Below are positions 20,254 through 31,257 of a DNA stretch of 64,000 nucleotides, piece after piece. Location of the stretch: the NCBI GenBank assembly GCA_945870425.1, contig CAMBSD010000018.1, positions 1-64,000 of the forward strand. The letters are read 5' to 3'. Both the position numbers and the translations under genes were made by a program. Every line of letters starts with the position of its first letter. Positions within the stretch are counted from its first letter, which is position 1. The stretch is from Chitinophaga pinensis (GTDB taxonomy: Bacteria; Bacteroidota; Bacteroidia; UKL13-3). The notes under the pieces were generated by a model. It saw only the letters and a list, made by a program, of their open reading frames with translations, was not told the DNA's origin and did not search any database.

Positions 20254-21120
20254 TTAATTAGGTTCAATATGGATGAATACATCGGCTATATCTGGCAGCT
20301 CTTCCAATATTTTGTTTTTTAGTTGGTGTGCTATCTCATGTCCATCTCTCACCGTAATGTTTCTATCAACTATTGCATGTAGGTCAACATGATAGCTCAT
20401 TCCTATTTTTCTGACATGGCATTTTTCAGTATCAATTACTCCTTTTACTTTCAGTGAATTAAAACGAATGAGTTCAATCGTGTCGTCATATATATGCTCA
20501 TCCATGATTTCACTTAATGCAGGTCTGAAAATTAAATAGCTATTGTATAAAATAAAAGCTGATCCAAAAAGTGCTGCCCAATCATCGGCAGATTCATAGC
20601 CTTTACCAAAAAACAAAGCGATGGAAATACCAATAAATGCGCTAACTGAAGTTATGGCATCACTTCGGTGATGCCAAGCATCTGCTTTGAGGGATGAACT
20701 ATTTGTTTGAATGCTTTTTTTGATGACAATTCGGTAAGATATTTCTTTCCAAATAATGATCAAGCCGAGCACTATTAATGTAAAGGGTTTAGGTAATTCG
20801 TGAGGCGTATTAATATTGACAATACTATCATGTGCAATAATAGTTGCAGAGGTAATTAAAAAACCTACAACTAAAAATGTAATCAATGGTTCAACCCGGC
20901 CATGTCCATAAGGATGGTTTTTGTCAGCAGGTCTGCTTGCATATTTGATACCAAGCAGCACAAGAAAAGAGGAAAAAATATCTGCTGTTGACTCAATAGC
21001 ATCAGCTATTAACGCGTATGAATTTCCAAAATAACCTGCAAGCCACTTAATAAGTGCTAAACTTGCATTCCCAACGATACTGAAGTACGTGGTGTTAATT
21101 GCCGACTCATGTTTGTTCAT
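20254..21120 (-). CDS. Cation diffusion facilitator family transporter
   Basis: ALIADAIESTADIFSSFLVLLGI, KNHPYGHGRVEPL, ADAWHHRSDAITS. Confidence 0.93.
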   Translation of the reverse strand: MNKHESAINTTYFSIVGNASLALIKWLAGYFGNSYALIADAIESTADIFSSFLVLLGIKYASRPADKNHPYGHGRVEPLITFLVVGFLITSATIIAHDSIVNINTPHELPKPFTLIVLGLIIIWKEISYRIVIKKSIQTNSSSLKADAWHHRSDAITSVSAFIGISIALFFGKGYESADDWAALFGSAFILYNSYLIFRPALSEIMDEHIYDDTIELIRFNSLKVKGVIDTEKCHVRKIGMSYHVDLHAIVDRNITVRDGHEIAHQLKNKILEELPDIADVFIHIEPN

Positions 21121-21356
21121 TTGATTTGAATTTTATTTATTAAAAATAAATATTTATAGAACAACCTCGTCTAATTAAATCGGGATAACTACGCCAATAC
21201 ATTTGGCGCAATGATAGTAAGTATTATCCATAACGCTGCCCTTGTAACTCCTACCCAAATCTATTATTTAGGAAATTCGGTTATAATACATCCAAAATAA
21301 AATGATTCAATCCTATCCTCTGTTTCAAGAAACATGGCAATTAGGATGCTGTAATT

Positions 21357-24212
21357 CTACATTTTGAATTTACGTAAACTGTATGTGAGAGTTATCATAA
21401 AATACTGATTAAGTATGTTACTTCTTGTATCCTCAACATAGGTTTCAGTTACATTACGACTTATATTGTTGTTTTGATTCAATAAATCATAGACACTTAA
21501 CTTGGCTTCAAGTGCTTGACTTTTCAAGAATTTGTATGCAATAGATGCATTACACAAGGTAAAATTTTGATTGTATCCTTGGCTTAAGCCAGTGTATAAA
21601 GTTTGAGTAATATTGGTGTTAAACACAATCTTTTTAAAAATTACATAGTTTAGTTTCAATCCAGCAGTATGATTAAAGTAATTGTTATTGGCACCTTTTT
21701 GAATGGTATTTTCAACAATGTTATAAGTACTGTTATAACTTATGGTAAAATCAAGTTTTTCGCTCACATTGCTAGCAATGGTTAGGCCTTGATTTAAATT
21801 GTAGGTATTTGCATAATTGGTTATGTTATTTATTAAACCTGGTGTTCTGCTATAACTAACGCCTGCATTCACATTGATATTACTCTTAATTGATTTTAAA
21901 GGAAAGCCATACAGCAAGTATGCCCTAGCATTCCAATATCCATCAATGTTAATTGGCCTAGTTAACTGAGAACCTCTTTTAACAATAATGTTATCAATTG
22001 TATCACTTGATGCTGGTAAGATGGTTTGGTTAGCTATATAATCTTGTGTCATTTGGCCATTTAAAAACATGAAGAAGCTAGTTCCTTTGGCCATATTGGT
22101 ATGTCCGAATCTGGCCATAGCAAAGTGGGTGTAATCTTGTTTTAGGTCGGCATTACCCATTGAAAGCAAAACTGGGTTACTATTGTTTACAACTGTTTGT
22201 AGTTGTGAAATACTTGGCGCATTGGCGGATGTTCTATAGTTGAAACGCAGATTGGTTGAAGTTGAGAATTTGTGATTCAATTGCAATTGCGGTAAAATAT
22301 TTTCAAATGTTTTTTCTGTTTTAAAATCAAATGGGTATTGTTGAGTGCCTTGTAAAAGAGATTGCTGGACATTTACAGTTGCTGTTAGGTTTGTATTTTT
22401 GTAATTGAAAACATAACTTAATCCACCTCTTTGAACTGTGTAATCAAAGTTGTATTTATTTGAAAGGCTTGTATCTAATTTGGTATATGCTTTTTCTGTA
22501 CTGTCATATCTTTTAGTGATTTTATCACTTATGTTATAATTATATGAAGGGTTATAACTAATTTGAACTTGGCTATATTTACCAAGTGGTTCGGTATAAC
22601 TTATATTTCCTGAATGACTATATCCAAATGTATTTTGCGTAGCATTCTGAAAATTCGATAGTGTGTCTGTATCGTTTGATACGGAATTAAAAAACAATGA
22701 TGTTGAATTTAACTGATTATAGCCCCATTTATGATTAATGTCTGTTCCGTAGGTAAATGAAATGGTTCTTCCAAATTTTAGAAATTTATGACGATACAAA
22801 ATTTCGTTTTTGAATGAATAACCATCATTTTCAGTTGTATTAAAGTTTTCTGTGCTAATTATAGATTTGCCTGCAATACTGTTTCCTGCATTTATTATTG
22901 AATTTGCACTGTAGTTTTGAAAACTCAATCGAGGTGTTAGTATTACAGCATTGTTTGTATCAGGGTTGTATTCCAACCTGAAATTAATTCTATTATTTGT
23001 ATTGGTAGAGTTGTTGATTGGACTGTTTTCATTATACACCATCCCACTATCCTTTGAGTTAAAGTAGGTTCTTTTTAAATCGCTATTACTCTCATTGTTT
23101 ATTTGATTGAAGAAATAACTTCCTGTCACTTTTATTTGTTTTGTCCACTCATCGGTATAATTGATACCAATCGCATGACTTGTAGCAATTCCATTTTGTT
23201 GATTAACCATAAAATTACCCAGACCGCTGCTTTGCATCATGTAGTTTGCTGCACCAGGGGGCATGTTTCCACCCATTCCACCCATGCCACGCATGCCACC
23301 TCCACCACCTCTGTTTCCGCCACCCATGCCACCGCCCATAACTCCCATCAAATCTTGCATGCTAAAGTTTTGTTGGTTGATATTATTGCTGAAACCAAGC
23401 ATCGAAATCCTTCTTTCACCTTTGAAATAATTGTAGTTGAATCCCGAATTGAAGATGTCAGCAGGTTTATTGAAATACCCTAATCCCCCATAAAATTTTC
23501 CAAATTGACCTTCTGTTTTTCCTCTTTTTGATGTGATGTTAATGGTCTTTTGTGCATTGCCATCATCAACCCCAGTAAAGCGGGCTTGGTCGCTCATTCT
23601 ATCAAATACTTGAATTTTATCTACCATTTCTGCAGGTAAATTTCTGAGGGACATAGATGGGTCATCACCGAAAAACTCTTTACCATCTAATAGTACTTTT
23701 TGCACTTGTTCACCTTGAGCTTTTACTGTTCCGTTTTCATTTGTGACTCCTGGCATTTTAGTAACTAAGTCTTCAACGCTTGCATCTTTATGTGTTTTAT
23801 AGGCAGCCGCATTATATTGAATGGTGTCTCCTTTTTGTTCAACTCGAATTTGTTTGGCATCAATATTTAAATCTTTTAGCTTTTCAGTTTTACTTGTCAT
23901 TTGTACATTTAAAACTTCGTTTTTATCACTTATTCCTACTCTTTTTATATATGTGTTATAGCCTAAGTAATTGTATTTAACTATGTAATATCCATTTGCT
24001 AATCCTTCAAAAGTATAAGTACCATCTGAATTACTAATTGTATTTGATTTCTTGCTTGTATCAGGAATGTGTATAAGGGTAATACTGACTCCTGGTAAAT
24101 ACATTTTATCACTTGCATCTGATATTCTTCCATTAATTGAATAGGACTGAGCCTCAGCGTTAATAAATAAAATGCTTGTTAAGAGGATAAATAGTAAGGA
24201 TTTTTTGTTCAT
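21357..24212 (-). CDS. Outer membrane beta-barrel / TonB-dependent receptor family protein with carboxypeptidase-regulatory-like domain
   Basis: Signal peptide, SINGRISDASDKMYLPGVSITLI domain, plug-like region, beta-barrel C-terminus. Contains a Gly/Met-rich segment. Confidence 0.88.
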   Translation of the reverse strand: MNKKSLLFILLTSILFINAEAQSYSINGRISDASDKMYLPGVSITLIHIPDTSKKSNTISNSDGTYTFEGLANGYYIVKYNYLGYNTYIKRVGISDKNEVLNVQMTSKTEKLKDLNIDAKQIRVEQKGDTIQYNAAAYKTHKDASVEDLVTKMPGVTNENGTVKAQGEQVQKVLLDGKEFFGDDPSMSLRNLPAEMVDKIQVFDRMSDQARFTGVDDGNAQKTINITSKRGKTEGQFGKFYGGLGYFNKPADIFNSGFNYNYFKGERRISMLGFSNNINQQNFSMQDLMGVMGGGMGGGNRGGGGGMRGMGGMGGNMPPGAANYMMQSSGLGNFMVNQQNGIATSHAIGINYTDEWTKQIKVTGSYFFNQINNESNSDLKRTYFNSKDSGMVYNENSPINNSTNTNNRINFRLEYNPDTNNAVILTPRLSFQNYSANSIINAGNSIAGKSIISTENFNTTENDGYSFKNEILYRHKFLKFGRTISFTYGTDINHKWGYNQLNSTSLFFNSVSNDTDTLSNFQNATQNTFGYSHSGNISYTEPLGKYSQVQISYNPSYNYNISDKITKRYDSTEKAYTKLDTSLSNKYNFDYTVQRGGLSYVFNYKNTNLTATVNVQQSLLQGTQQYPFDFKTEKTFENILPQLQLNHKFSTSTNLRFNYRTSANAPSISQLQTVVNNSNPVLLSMGNADLKQDYTHFAMARFGHTNMAKGTSFFMFLNGQMTQDYIANQTILPASSDTIDNIIVKRGSQLTRPINIDGYWNARAYLLYGFPLKSIKSNINVNAGVSYSRTPGLINNITNYANTYNLNQGLTIASNVSEKLDFTISYNSTYNIVENTIQKGANNNYFNHTAGLKLNYVIFKKIVFNTNITQTLYTGLSQGYNQNFTLCNASIAYKFLKSQALEAKLSVYDLLNQNNNISRNVTETYVEDTRSNILNQYFMITLTYSLRKFKM

Positions 24213-24321
24213 GAAATTACTTTGAAATAATAAAAGGCAAAGAAAAGGTATTAGTTTACATCACAATGATTTAAATGTAATATTAATCAACAAGTCTGTT
24301 TAATTCTAAATATTAATAAAC

Positions 24322-24353
24322 AAAAAGCGACCCGAATTTTCGGGTCGCTTTTT
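24322..24353. terminator. Bidirectional intrinsic terminator
   Basis: aaaaagcgacccga-attt-tcgggtcgcttttt, perfect stem with A and T runs. Confidence 0.92.
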
Positions 24354-24371
24354 ACTATATCGTTTAAAGTA

Positions 24372-25259
24372 TTAAATAATAAATTCAGATTTGAATGTTT
24401 CGTGATTTGGATTTACGCAGAAAATAGGAACGATTCCTGAATCATTTACAATCTGTTGAGGGTATGTTTCAATAATATATTCTCTGATTGATTTATCTTC
24501 AGATTGGGTCATAATCATAATCAAGTCAGCACCAATGGCTTCTGCATAATTTAATGTAACCGATGCAAAAACATCACTGTTGTCCATTATTTTTTCATCA
24601 TAAGCCACTCCATTTTCAGACAATAAAGTTTTGATTTGGTTTAAATTAGCCATCATTTTGTTGTTCAAAAACTCATCGTTCATGCGATAAGTCAAAATGT
24701 GGATTGTAGATTTATAGGCTTTGGCTAAGTGCAATGCCCATTTTACTTTTTGTTTCGACTCTGAAGTAAGATCTAGAGGGAATACTATGTTTTTGTAGGC
24801 ATTTGGGTTTTTGTCATTTTTAACAACAATAACTGGAACCGTTGAATAGCTGATAACACGGGATGCATTGCTGCCAATGATACGCTCAACTCCACTTGCA
24901 CCATGAGTTCCCATGATGATACAATCGCAACCATATTCAGTAGCTGTATCAATTATGGTTTTATAAATCTTTCCAGATTTTGCGGTTGTCAAACAATCAA
25001 CTCCATACTTGGCTTTAATTTCAGTGGCTTTTTCGTTTAATTTATGCAGTAATGCCTCTTTGGCTAATTCATCTTTTGTGTAGTTTTTACTAAAATTAAA
25101 TACAAAACTTAAAAAATCATCTTCTAAAATATTTACTAATACCAAGTCATTATCAAAGTGTTTAGCCACTAGTGCTGCGTGATTAAGAGCGTTTAATGAG
25201 ATTTCCGAAAAATCAACGGGAACCAACATGATATTTTTCTTTTTTTGAATGTTTTCCAT
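24372..25259 (-). CDS. Universal stress protein (two UspA domains)
   Basis: LVPVDFSEISLNALNHAALVAKHF; IIMGTHGASGVERIIGSNASRVISYSTVPVIVV. Confidence 0.93.
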   Translation of the reverse strand: MENIQKKKNIMLVPVDFSEISLNALNHAALVAKHFDNDLVLVNILEDDFLSFVFNFSKNYTKDELAKEALLHKLNEKATEIKAKYGVDCLTTAKSGKIYKTIIDTATEYGCDCIIMGTHGASGVERIIGSNASRVISYSTVPVIVVKNDKNPNAYKNIVFPLDLTSESKQKVKWALHLAKAYKSTIHILTYRMNDEFLNNKMMANLNQIKTLLSENGVAYDEKIMDNSDVFASVTLNYAEAIGADLIMIMTQSEDKSIREYIIETYPQQIVNDSGIVPIFCVNPNHETFKSEFII

Positions 25260-25338
25260 GAAATAGTTTTTATTAATTTGTCTGCAAAGGTAAACTTTTT
25301 AACGATATTGCCCTCCCTAATAAAATTATAAAAACCTT

Positions 25339-26226
25339 ATGTTACATGTTATACCTGAATCAGAGCTTATATTAAACGAGGATGGCTCTGTTTATCATCT
25401 GAATTTACTGCCTCCTGATCTTGCAGATGATATCATTTTTGTGGGCGATCCTGACAGGGTTGAAAAGGTTTCTGCCCATTTTGACAGGATTGAGATGAAG
25501 AAAGAAAAAAGAGAGTTTATAACTCATACTGGTTATATTGGTTCTAAGCGAATTAGTGTGCTTTCAACGGGCATCGGAACAGATAATATCGATATTGTTC
25601 TGAACGAAATTGATATGCTAAAAAACATAGATTTAGTATCGAGACAGGAGAAAAAGGAATTGAGCAAATGTAGAATATACCGTGTGGGCACTTCTGGTGC
25701 TTTGCAGGCAGATGTATCTGTAGATTCTTTCATTATTACAACTCACGCCATTGGTCTAGATGGGGTAATGAATTATTATCAAAACAGAAAGGATTTGGAT
25801 ATTGAAAATCAAATTTATTCCCAATTAGGATATGATTTTATTGCGCCATATCTTAGTTATGGTTCAATTGCTTTGATAGATAAATTTGATGAAAGTTTTT
25901 TGCGAGGTGTTACTGCTACTTGTTGCGGATTTTATGCTCCTCAAGGGCGCATGATTAGAAAAAATATTGTAAGTGATGATTTAGTACAAAGGCTTTCAAA
26001 ATTAAATTTTTCAAACATAGGGAGTAAGCCTGAATTGAGTGGATTACGTGTTACAAACTTTGAAATGGAAACCTCTGCTATTTATGGATTGAGCGCTTTA
26101 TTTGGGTTTGATGCGATTTCGGTTAATGCCATAATGGCTAACCGTATAACTAACAAATTTAGTAAGCAAGGTGCCAAAACCATTGAGAATGCTATTGTTA
26201 AAACCTTAGAAGTTATTTGTAAATAA
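25339..26226 (+). CDS. Nucleoside phosphorylase (uridine phosphorylase-like)
   Basis: IIFVGDPDRVEKVSAHFD, STGIGTDNIDIVLNE, NFEMETSAIYGLS. Confidence 0.9.
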   Translation: MLHVIPESELILNEDGSVYHLNLLPPDLADDIIFVGDPDRVEKVSAHFDRIEMKKEKREFITHTGYIGSKRISVLSTGIGTDNIDIVLNEIDMLKNIDLVSRQEKKELSKCRIYRVGTSGALQADVSVDSFIITTHAIGLDGVMNYYQNRKDLDIENQIYSQLGYDFIAPYLSYGSIALIDKFDESFLRGVTATCCGFYAPQGRMIRKNIVSDDLVQRLSKLNFSNIGSKPELSGLRVTNFEMETSAIYGLSALFGFDAISVNAIMANRITNKFSKQGAKTIENAIVKTLEVICK

Positions 26227-27330
26227 ATGAAGTCGGAACAGCAACTTATTTATCAAATTGCCTTAACCCTAATACCAAACATTGGTGATGTGTTAGCTAA
26301 AAACCTTGTAAGTTATTGTGGTGGTGTAGAGGCTGTGTTTAAAGAGAAAAAAGCTAAACTCTTGAAAATACCTGGTATTGGAGAGTTTTCAGCTGATTGT
26401 ATTTCTAGTTTTAAATCATTTGAAAGAGCCGAAGAGGAGTTAAAGTTTATTGAAAAACATAAGATAAAAACCCTGTTTTACCTTGACGAATCATATCCTT
26501 TCCGTTTGAAAGATATTAACGATTCGCCATGCTTAATGTATTATTTTGGGGGTGCCGATTTAAATACTTTGAAAATAGTTTCTATTGTAGGTACTCGCAA
26601 AGCCAGTGATTATGGAAAAGCATTTACTGAAAACCTTGTGGCAGATTTGACTGAACAAAATTGTTTAATACTAAGCGGTTTAGCATTGGGCATAGATGGC
26701 TATGCCCATAGAGCTGCTGTTAAAAATAATTTACCCACAGTGGGAGTGCTCGCTCATGGATTGGATAGAATCTATCCTGCCACACATAAGAAACTAGCCG
26801 CACAAATGGTTGAAAAAGGCGGATTATTAACTGAATTTCCAAGCGGAACCATCCCAGATGCGCCTAATTTTCCTAAGCGTAATCGCATTGTGGCGGGTAT
26901 GTGTGATGTGCTTGTGGTGGTTGAAACCGCTTTGAAAGGAGGCTCGCGAATTACTGCTGAAATTGCTAATAGCTATAACAAAGATATCATGGCTTTGCCT
27001 GGACGAGTGAATGATGAATATTCAACTGGTTGTAATCATTTGATTCGGGTTAACAAAGCATCTGTCATTACATGTGCCCAAGATTTATTGGAGTTGATGA
27101 ATTGGCATACGACAAATGCCAACAAGCCCAAGCAACAAACCTTAACTTTAGATTTAGAACCTGATGATTTGTTGATTGTAAATTACATTAAACAAAAAAA
27201 TAAGATTGGTATTGATGATATTTCGTTTGATTTGCAAATGAATCAAGGAGAGGTTTTGATGAGGTTACTACAATTAGAATTTAAAAGTATTGTGCGCTCA
27301 TTGCCGGGTAAATTTTTTGAAATGATTTGA
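26227..27330 (+). CDS. dprA: DNA-processing protein DprA
   Basis: SIVGTRKASDYGK, LSGLALGIDGYAHRAAV, NRIVAGMCDVLVVVETALKGGSRITAEIA. Confidence 0.96.
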   Translation: MKSEQQLIYQIALTLIPNIGDVLAKNLVSYCGGVEAVFKEKKAKLLKIPGIGEFSADCISSFKSFERAEEELKFIEKHKIKTLFYLDESYPFRLKDINDSPCLMYYFGGADLNTLKIVSIVGTRKASDYGKAFTENLVADLTEQNCLILSGLALGIDGYAHRAAVKNNLPTVGVLAHGLDRIYPATHKKLAAQMVEKGGLLTEFPSGTIPDAPNFPKRNRIVAGMCDVLVVVETALKGGSRITAEIANSYNKDIMALPGRVNDEYSTGCNHLIRVNKASVITCAQDLLELMNWHTTNANKPKQQTLTLDLEPDDLLIVNYIKQKNKIGIDDISFDLQMNQGEVLMRLLQLEFKSIVRSLPGKFFEMI

Positions 27331-28421
27331 TGAAAAATAGTATGAAAAAAATATGGATTAGTTTGTTTACTGTGCTTTTGGGATTGCATGTGGCCAATGC
27401 CAAGCCCAAAAAACCAAAATATAAAAAGCCTAAGAAGGTTATCTTTTTAATTGGAGATGGCATGGGCTTGGCACAAATAACAGGTGCTATGGCCGATAAT
27501 ACAGCAATCAATGCTTTTGAAAGATTTCCAATAATTGGTTTAAGCAAAACTAAATCATCGGATAATTTTGTTACCGATAGTGGAGCTGGAGCGACCGTAT
27601 TTTCGATTGGCAAAAAATCATACAATGGAGCCATAGGTGTTGATTCTGCAGGCAAAGAATATGATGGATTGTTTGAAATGCTGAAAGATAAAGGCTGGGG
27701 CACAGGTGTTGTAGTAACTTCATCTATCACTCATGCAACGCCTGCAGCATTTTATGCTCATGTGGGTTCTCGTAAATCGGAAGATGAAATAGCTGAATTT
27801 CTCATTCGCAACCATTGTGATATAGCCATTGGTGGAGGTATCAAGTACTTTAAAGATAGAAAAGATAAACGCGATTTGCTTGAAGAACTTAAGGAAAAGG
27901 GTTATACGACCATTGTAGATAGTAGTGAAATTAAGTCAGTAGAAGCTAAGAAATTAATATATCTTCTAGCCAATGATGGTATGAAAAAGGAATCAGAAGG
28001 TAGAGGTGATTACCTAAAGAAAGCCACTGAAATTGCTATAAATAATTTGTCTAGAAACGAAGAAGGATATTTCTTGATGGTTGAAGGAAGCCAAATTGAT
28101 TGGGGCGGACATGCCAATGATTTTCAATACATGAAATCAGAGTTGTTGGACTTTAACCAAACTTTGAATGCCGTTTTGGATTATGCTGCCAAAGATGGAA
28201 ATACCTTGGTGGTAGTTACTGCAGATCATGAAACAGGTGGTTTGTCTTTGATTGAAAACAAAGAAAATAAAAGTACATTTAAAGTTAACTACAGCTCGGG
28301 TGGACACTCTGGTATCATGGTGCCAGTTTTCGCATATGGTCCAGGTGCTGAGTTATTTTCAGGTATTTATGAAAATACTGAAATTCATTACAAGTTCAAG
28401 AAATTATTGAATATAAAATGA
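27327..28421 (+). CDS. Alkaline phosphatase
   Basis: FLIGDGMGLAQITGAM, TDSGAGATVFSIGKKSYNGAIGVD, VVVTADHETGGLSL. 4-nt overlap with dprA. Confidence 0.92.
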   Translation: MMKNSMKKIWISLFTVLLGLHVANAKPKKPKYKKPKKVIFLIGDGMGLAQITGAMADNTAINAFERFPIIGLSKTKSSDNFVTDSGAGATVFSIGKKSYNGAIGVDSAGKEYDGLFEMLKDKGWGTGVVVTSSITHATPAAFYAHVGSRKSEDEIAEFLIRNHCDIAIGGGIKYFKDRKDKRDLLEELKEKGYTTIVDSSEIKSVEAKKLIYLLANDGMKKESEGRGDYLKKATEIAINNLSRNEEGYFLMVEGSQIDWGGHANDFQYMKSELLDFNQTLNAVLDYAAKDGNTLVVVTADHETGGLSLIENKENKSTFKVNYSSGGHSGIMVPVFAYGPGAELFSGIYENTEIHYKFKKLLNIK

Positions 28422-28663
28422 ACCTACCCTTAATATTTGTTTTACTTCTTTCTGCGGTAATTGTAGTGTATGTATTACTGCCTAAAATGAAATTAAGTCC
28501 TAATCAAATGACATGGCTTAAAATGATTTTAGCTGCAACGGTGGCCTTATATCTTGCTTTTGATTTTTATAACAAGCAAAAGGATATAAAATTGGTTTTC
28601 TTCTTTATAATAGCTGCTGTAATGTTTTTGTTGATAGGTTTTAGGACAACAAGGAAAAGTTAA
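28418..28663 (+). CDS. Small hypothetical membrane protein
   Basis: 81 aa, hydrophobic segments, ATGA overlap with the phosphatase stop. Confidence 0.65.
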   Translation: MNLPLIFVLLLSAVIVVYVLLPKMKLSPNQMTWLKMILAATVALYLAFDFYNKQKDIKLVFFFIIAAVMFLLIGFRTTRKS

Positions 28664-28738
28664 TTATATCATCTCAAATGTTCATTTTTATATAAAAGAC
28701 ATTCAAATTTTAAGAATGATTTGTATTAATCTTTCCAT

Positions 28739-28774
28739 AAAAAAGGCCAACTGTAATAATTTTCAGTTGGCCTT
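28739..28774 (-). terminator. Intrinsic terminator downstream of sucC
   Basis: aaggccaactg...cagttggcctt 11-bp stem; on the minus strand it is followed by TTTTTT. Confidence 0.85.
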
Positions 28775-28794
28775 CAATTAGTTTTATGTAACGA

Positions 28795-30015
28795 TTATAT
28801 ATTACCAGCAACTGCTTTTTGCACCAGTTCAGCAGCTTCTTTTAACACGATGGCTGAATATACTTTCAATCCGCTTTCGTCAATTAGTTTTTTAGCAGCC
28901 TCAGCATTGGTACCTTGCAAACGAACGATAATGGGCACTGGAATGTTACCAATAGATTTGTAGGCATCAACCACACCTTGAGCAACCCTGTCGCAACGAA
29001 CGATACCTCCAAAGATGTTAATCAAGATAGCTTTTACGTTAGGGTCTTTTAAAATAATACGGAAACCAGCTTCTACGGTTGTAGCATTGGCACTTCCTCC
29101 CACATCTAGGAAGTTAGCAGGATCTCCACCAGATAATTTGATGATATCCATAGTAGCCATAGCTAAACCTGCACCATTTACCATACAACCAACGTTTCCG
29201 TCAAGTTTAACATAGTTAAGGTTGAATTCTTTAGCTTCTACTTCAGTTGGATCTTCTTCAGCTGTATCTCTCATAGCCATGTAATCAGCATGACGGTATA
29301 ATGCATTGTCATCAATATCCACTTTTCCATCAACCGCAATGATTTTGTCATCACTGGTTTTCAAAACTGGGTTGATTTCAAACATAGCTGCATCTGCTTT
29401 GTCGTAGGCAGTATAAAGGGCAGTCACAAATTTTACCATTTGTTTGAAAGCCTCTCCTTCGCATCCTAAGTTGAAAGCAATTTTACGAGCTTGGAAAGCT
29501 TGTAATCCTACTTTAGGATCAATGGTTTCTTTGTGAATTAAGTGAGGCGTATGTTCTGCAACATGTTCAATGTCCATACCACCTTCAGTGCTATACACAA
29601 TAATGTTTTTGCTTTGACTTCTGTCTAACATCACGCTCATGTAGTATTCTTTTGGCTCACTTGAACCAGGATAGTAAACATCTTGGGCAACTAAAACTTT
29701 GCTAACCAATTTACCTTTAGGGCCTGTTTGGATAGTAACCAAAGTGCCACCTATTAAGTTGCTAGCAATTTCTTTTGCTTTATCTGCATTTTTTGCAACA
29801 GCCACACCACGTTGTTCTTTACCTATGATGCTGCCTTTACCGCGACCACCTGCGTGTATTTGTGCTTTAATAACTACAAAGTCGCTACCATATTGTTCTT
29901 TAAGTTTTAGGGCTGCTGAATGCGCTTCGTCAGCTGTTGTAGCTACTATGCCTTCTTGCACAGCCACGCCAAATGATTTTAAAATCTGTTTTGCCTGATA
30001 TTCGTGAATATTCAT
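28795..30015 (-). CDS. sucC: Succinate--CoA ligase (ADP-forming) subunit beta
   Basis: [62 protein letters not shown]. Confidence 0.97.
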   Translation of the reverse strand: MNIHEYQAKQILKSFGVAVQEGIVATTADEAHSAALKLKEQYGSDFVVIKAQIHAGGRGKGSIIGKEQRGVAVAKNADKAKEIASNLIGGTLVTIQTGPKGKLVSKVLVAQDVYYPGSSEPKEYYMSVMLDRSQSKNIIVYSTEGGMDIEHVAEHTPHLIHKETIDPKVGLQAFQARKIAFNLGCEGEAFKQMVKFVTALYTAYDKADAAMFEINPVLKTSDDKIIAVDGKVDIDDNALYRHADYMAMRDTAEEDPTEVEAKEFNLNYVKLDGNVGCMVNGAGLAMATMDIIKLSGGDPANFLDVGGSANATTVEAGFRIILKDPNVKAILINIFGGIVRCDRVAQGVVDAYKSIGNIPVPIIVRLQGTNAEAAKKLIDESGLKVYSAIVLKEAAELVQKAVAGNI

Positions 30016-30180
30016 CTTTTATGAATTTATTTGAGGAGGCGAAAGTATTATAATAAATGAATTTTTCAGAACATTTTTCTCACTTTTCGTACTAGCTGAT
30101 TTATAGCATTTTTAGAGAAATAATTGAGAATTGAAAAGCACAAATTGTTTTGAGTTTTTAACAACTAAGACTTAGAAATG

Positions 30181-31254
30181 TTATTTCTTGTTAATCATTA
30201 TTTTGACACTAATGATATTACTTGCACCCAATAACCCTTGGTTAAAGGCATTTCCCAGAGCATAATCAAATGCGATTTTGTTCAATTTCAATCCAACACC
30301 CACTGAAGGCATACCATTAAAACTTTGAGAGCCAGTAATATCTTTTACACGTTGCAGGTTTGAATAACCACCTCTTAAGTATACAAAATCTTTGTACCCT
30401 AGCTCCAATCCCGCTCTTGGGTTGATGTTGAGCCATGAGCTGCTTATCAATACATTTCTTTGACCATCTGTATTGATATCAAAATTAAGTTCGGGTAAAA
30501 TGCTGACCATTTTCTTGTATACAAGAAAAGTTTTACTAGCCCCAAAAGTGGCCAAAGGCAATGTTATTTCAAGGCTATTGCTTGGTAGTTTATTGTTGCT
30601 TTCTAATAATTTTTGTTTGTCGGCTTCGCTAAAATTATACGACCAGGCATTGAAAGTAGAAGTTACATCACGCACTATGCCACCAAATCGCCAATTGTTT
30701 TTTTCATACATAGCCGACACATCCAAGCCAAATCCCCAAGCCGATGCGAAATCGCCTATTACTCTTCTTATGACTTTCACATTTCCACCTATGAGCAATC
30801 CTGGTATTTTAGTTTGGGTTGAGTAACTGCCAATAAATGCATAATCCACAGCCGAGAAATTGGTAATTTTAGAATAATCTATTTGGCCGTTGTTTATTAA
30901 GTATAATGTGTTTGGGATATTGTCAACACCCAGTCTGACAAAGCCTAAGCCAATCGCGCTTTTATCGTTTAGTTTTAAAGAAATAGCACCAAAATCATGT
31001 TTAGATATGCCTGCAAATTGCTCGTTGTGCATACCCACAATTTGTATCTTGTCTTTTATTTTACAAAGGGCTGCTGGGTTGTAATATAAGCTAGTGACAT
31101 CCTCAGTGCTTGACACCACTGCATCTCCCATAGCCAAGTTACGAGCACCCACACCCAATGATAAAAACTCGTTGCTATACTTAGCCGTTTGCGCTAAGCC
31201 AATTAGAGGAGAACAGATACTTATGAATACTAAAATCCTTTTTATCAATATCAT
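30181..31254 (-). CDS. PorV/PorQ family outer membrane protein
   Basis: Signal peptide; EFLSLGVGARNLAMGDAVVSSTEDVTSLYYNPAAL; beta-barrel. Confidence 0.85.
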   Translation of the reverse strand: MILIKRILVFISICSPLIGLAQTAKYSNEFLSLGVGARNLAMGDAVVSSTEDVTSLYYNPAALCKIKDKIQIVGMHNEQFAGISKHDFGAISLKLNDKSAIGLGFVRLGVDNIPNTLYLINNGQIDYSKITNFSAVDYAFIGSYSTQTKIPGLLIGGNVKVIRRVIGDFASAWGFGLDVSAMYEKNNWRFGGIVRDVTSTFNAWSYNFSEADKQKLLESNNKLPSNSLEITLPLATFGASKTFLVYKKMVSILPELNFDINTDGQRNVLISSSWLNINPRAGLELGYKDFVYLRGGYSNLQRVKDITGSQSFNGMPSVGVGLKLNKIAFDYALGNAFNQGLLGASNIISVKIMINKK

Positions 31255-31257
31255 TTT

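Noticed and set aside
21192-21208. CGCCAA-TACAT-TTGGCG hairpin in the cation transporter/outer membrane gene gap
   Set aside because: Short stem without a T-tract or recognised partner copy; could be chance.
23103-23483. 126-aa plus-strand ORF with His/Thr/Ala-rich stretch
   Set aside because: Antisense shadow of the Gly/Met-rich segment of the 21357-24212 outer membrane gene; composition is explained by the opposite-strand codons.
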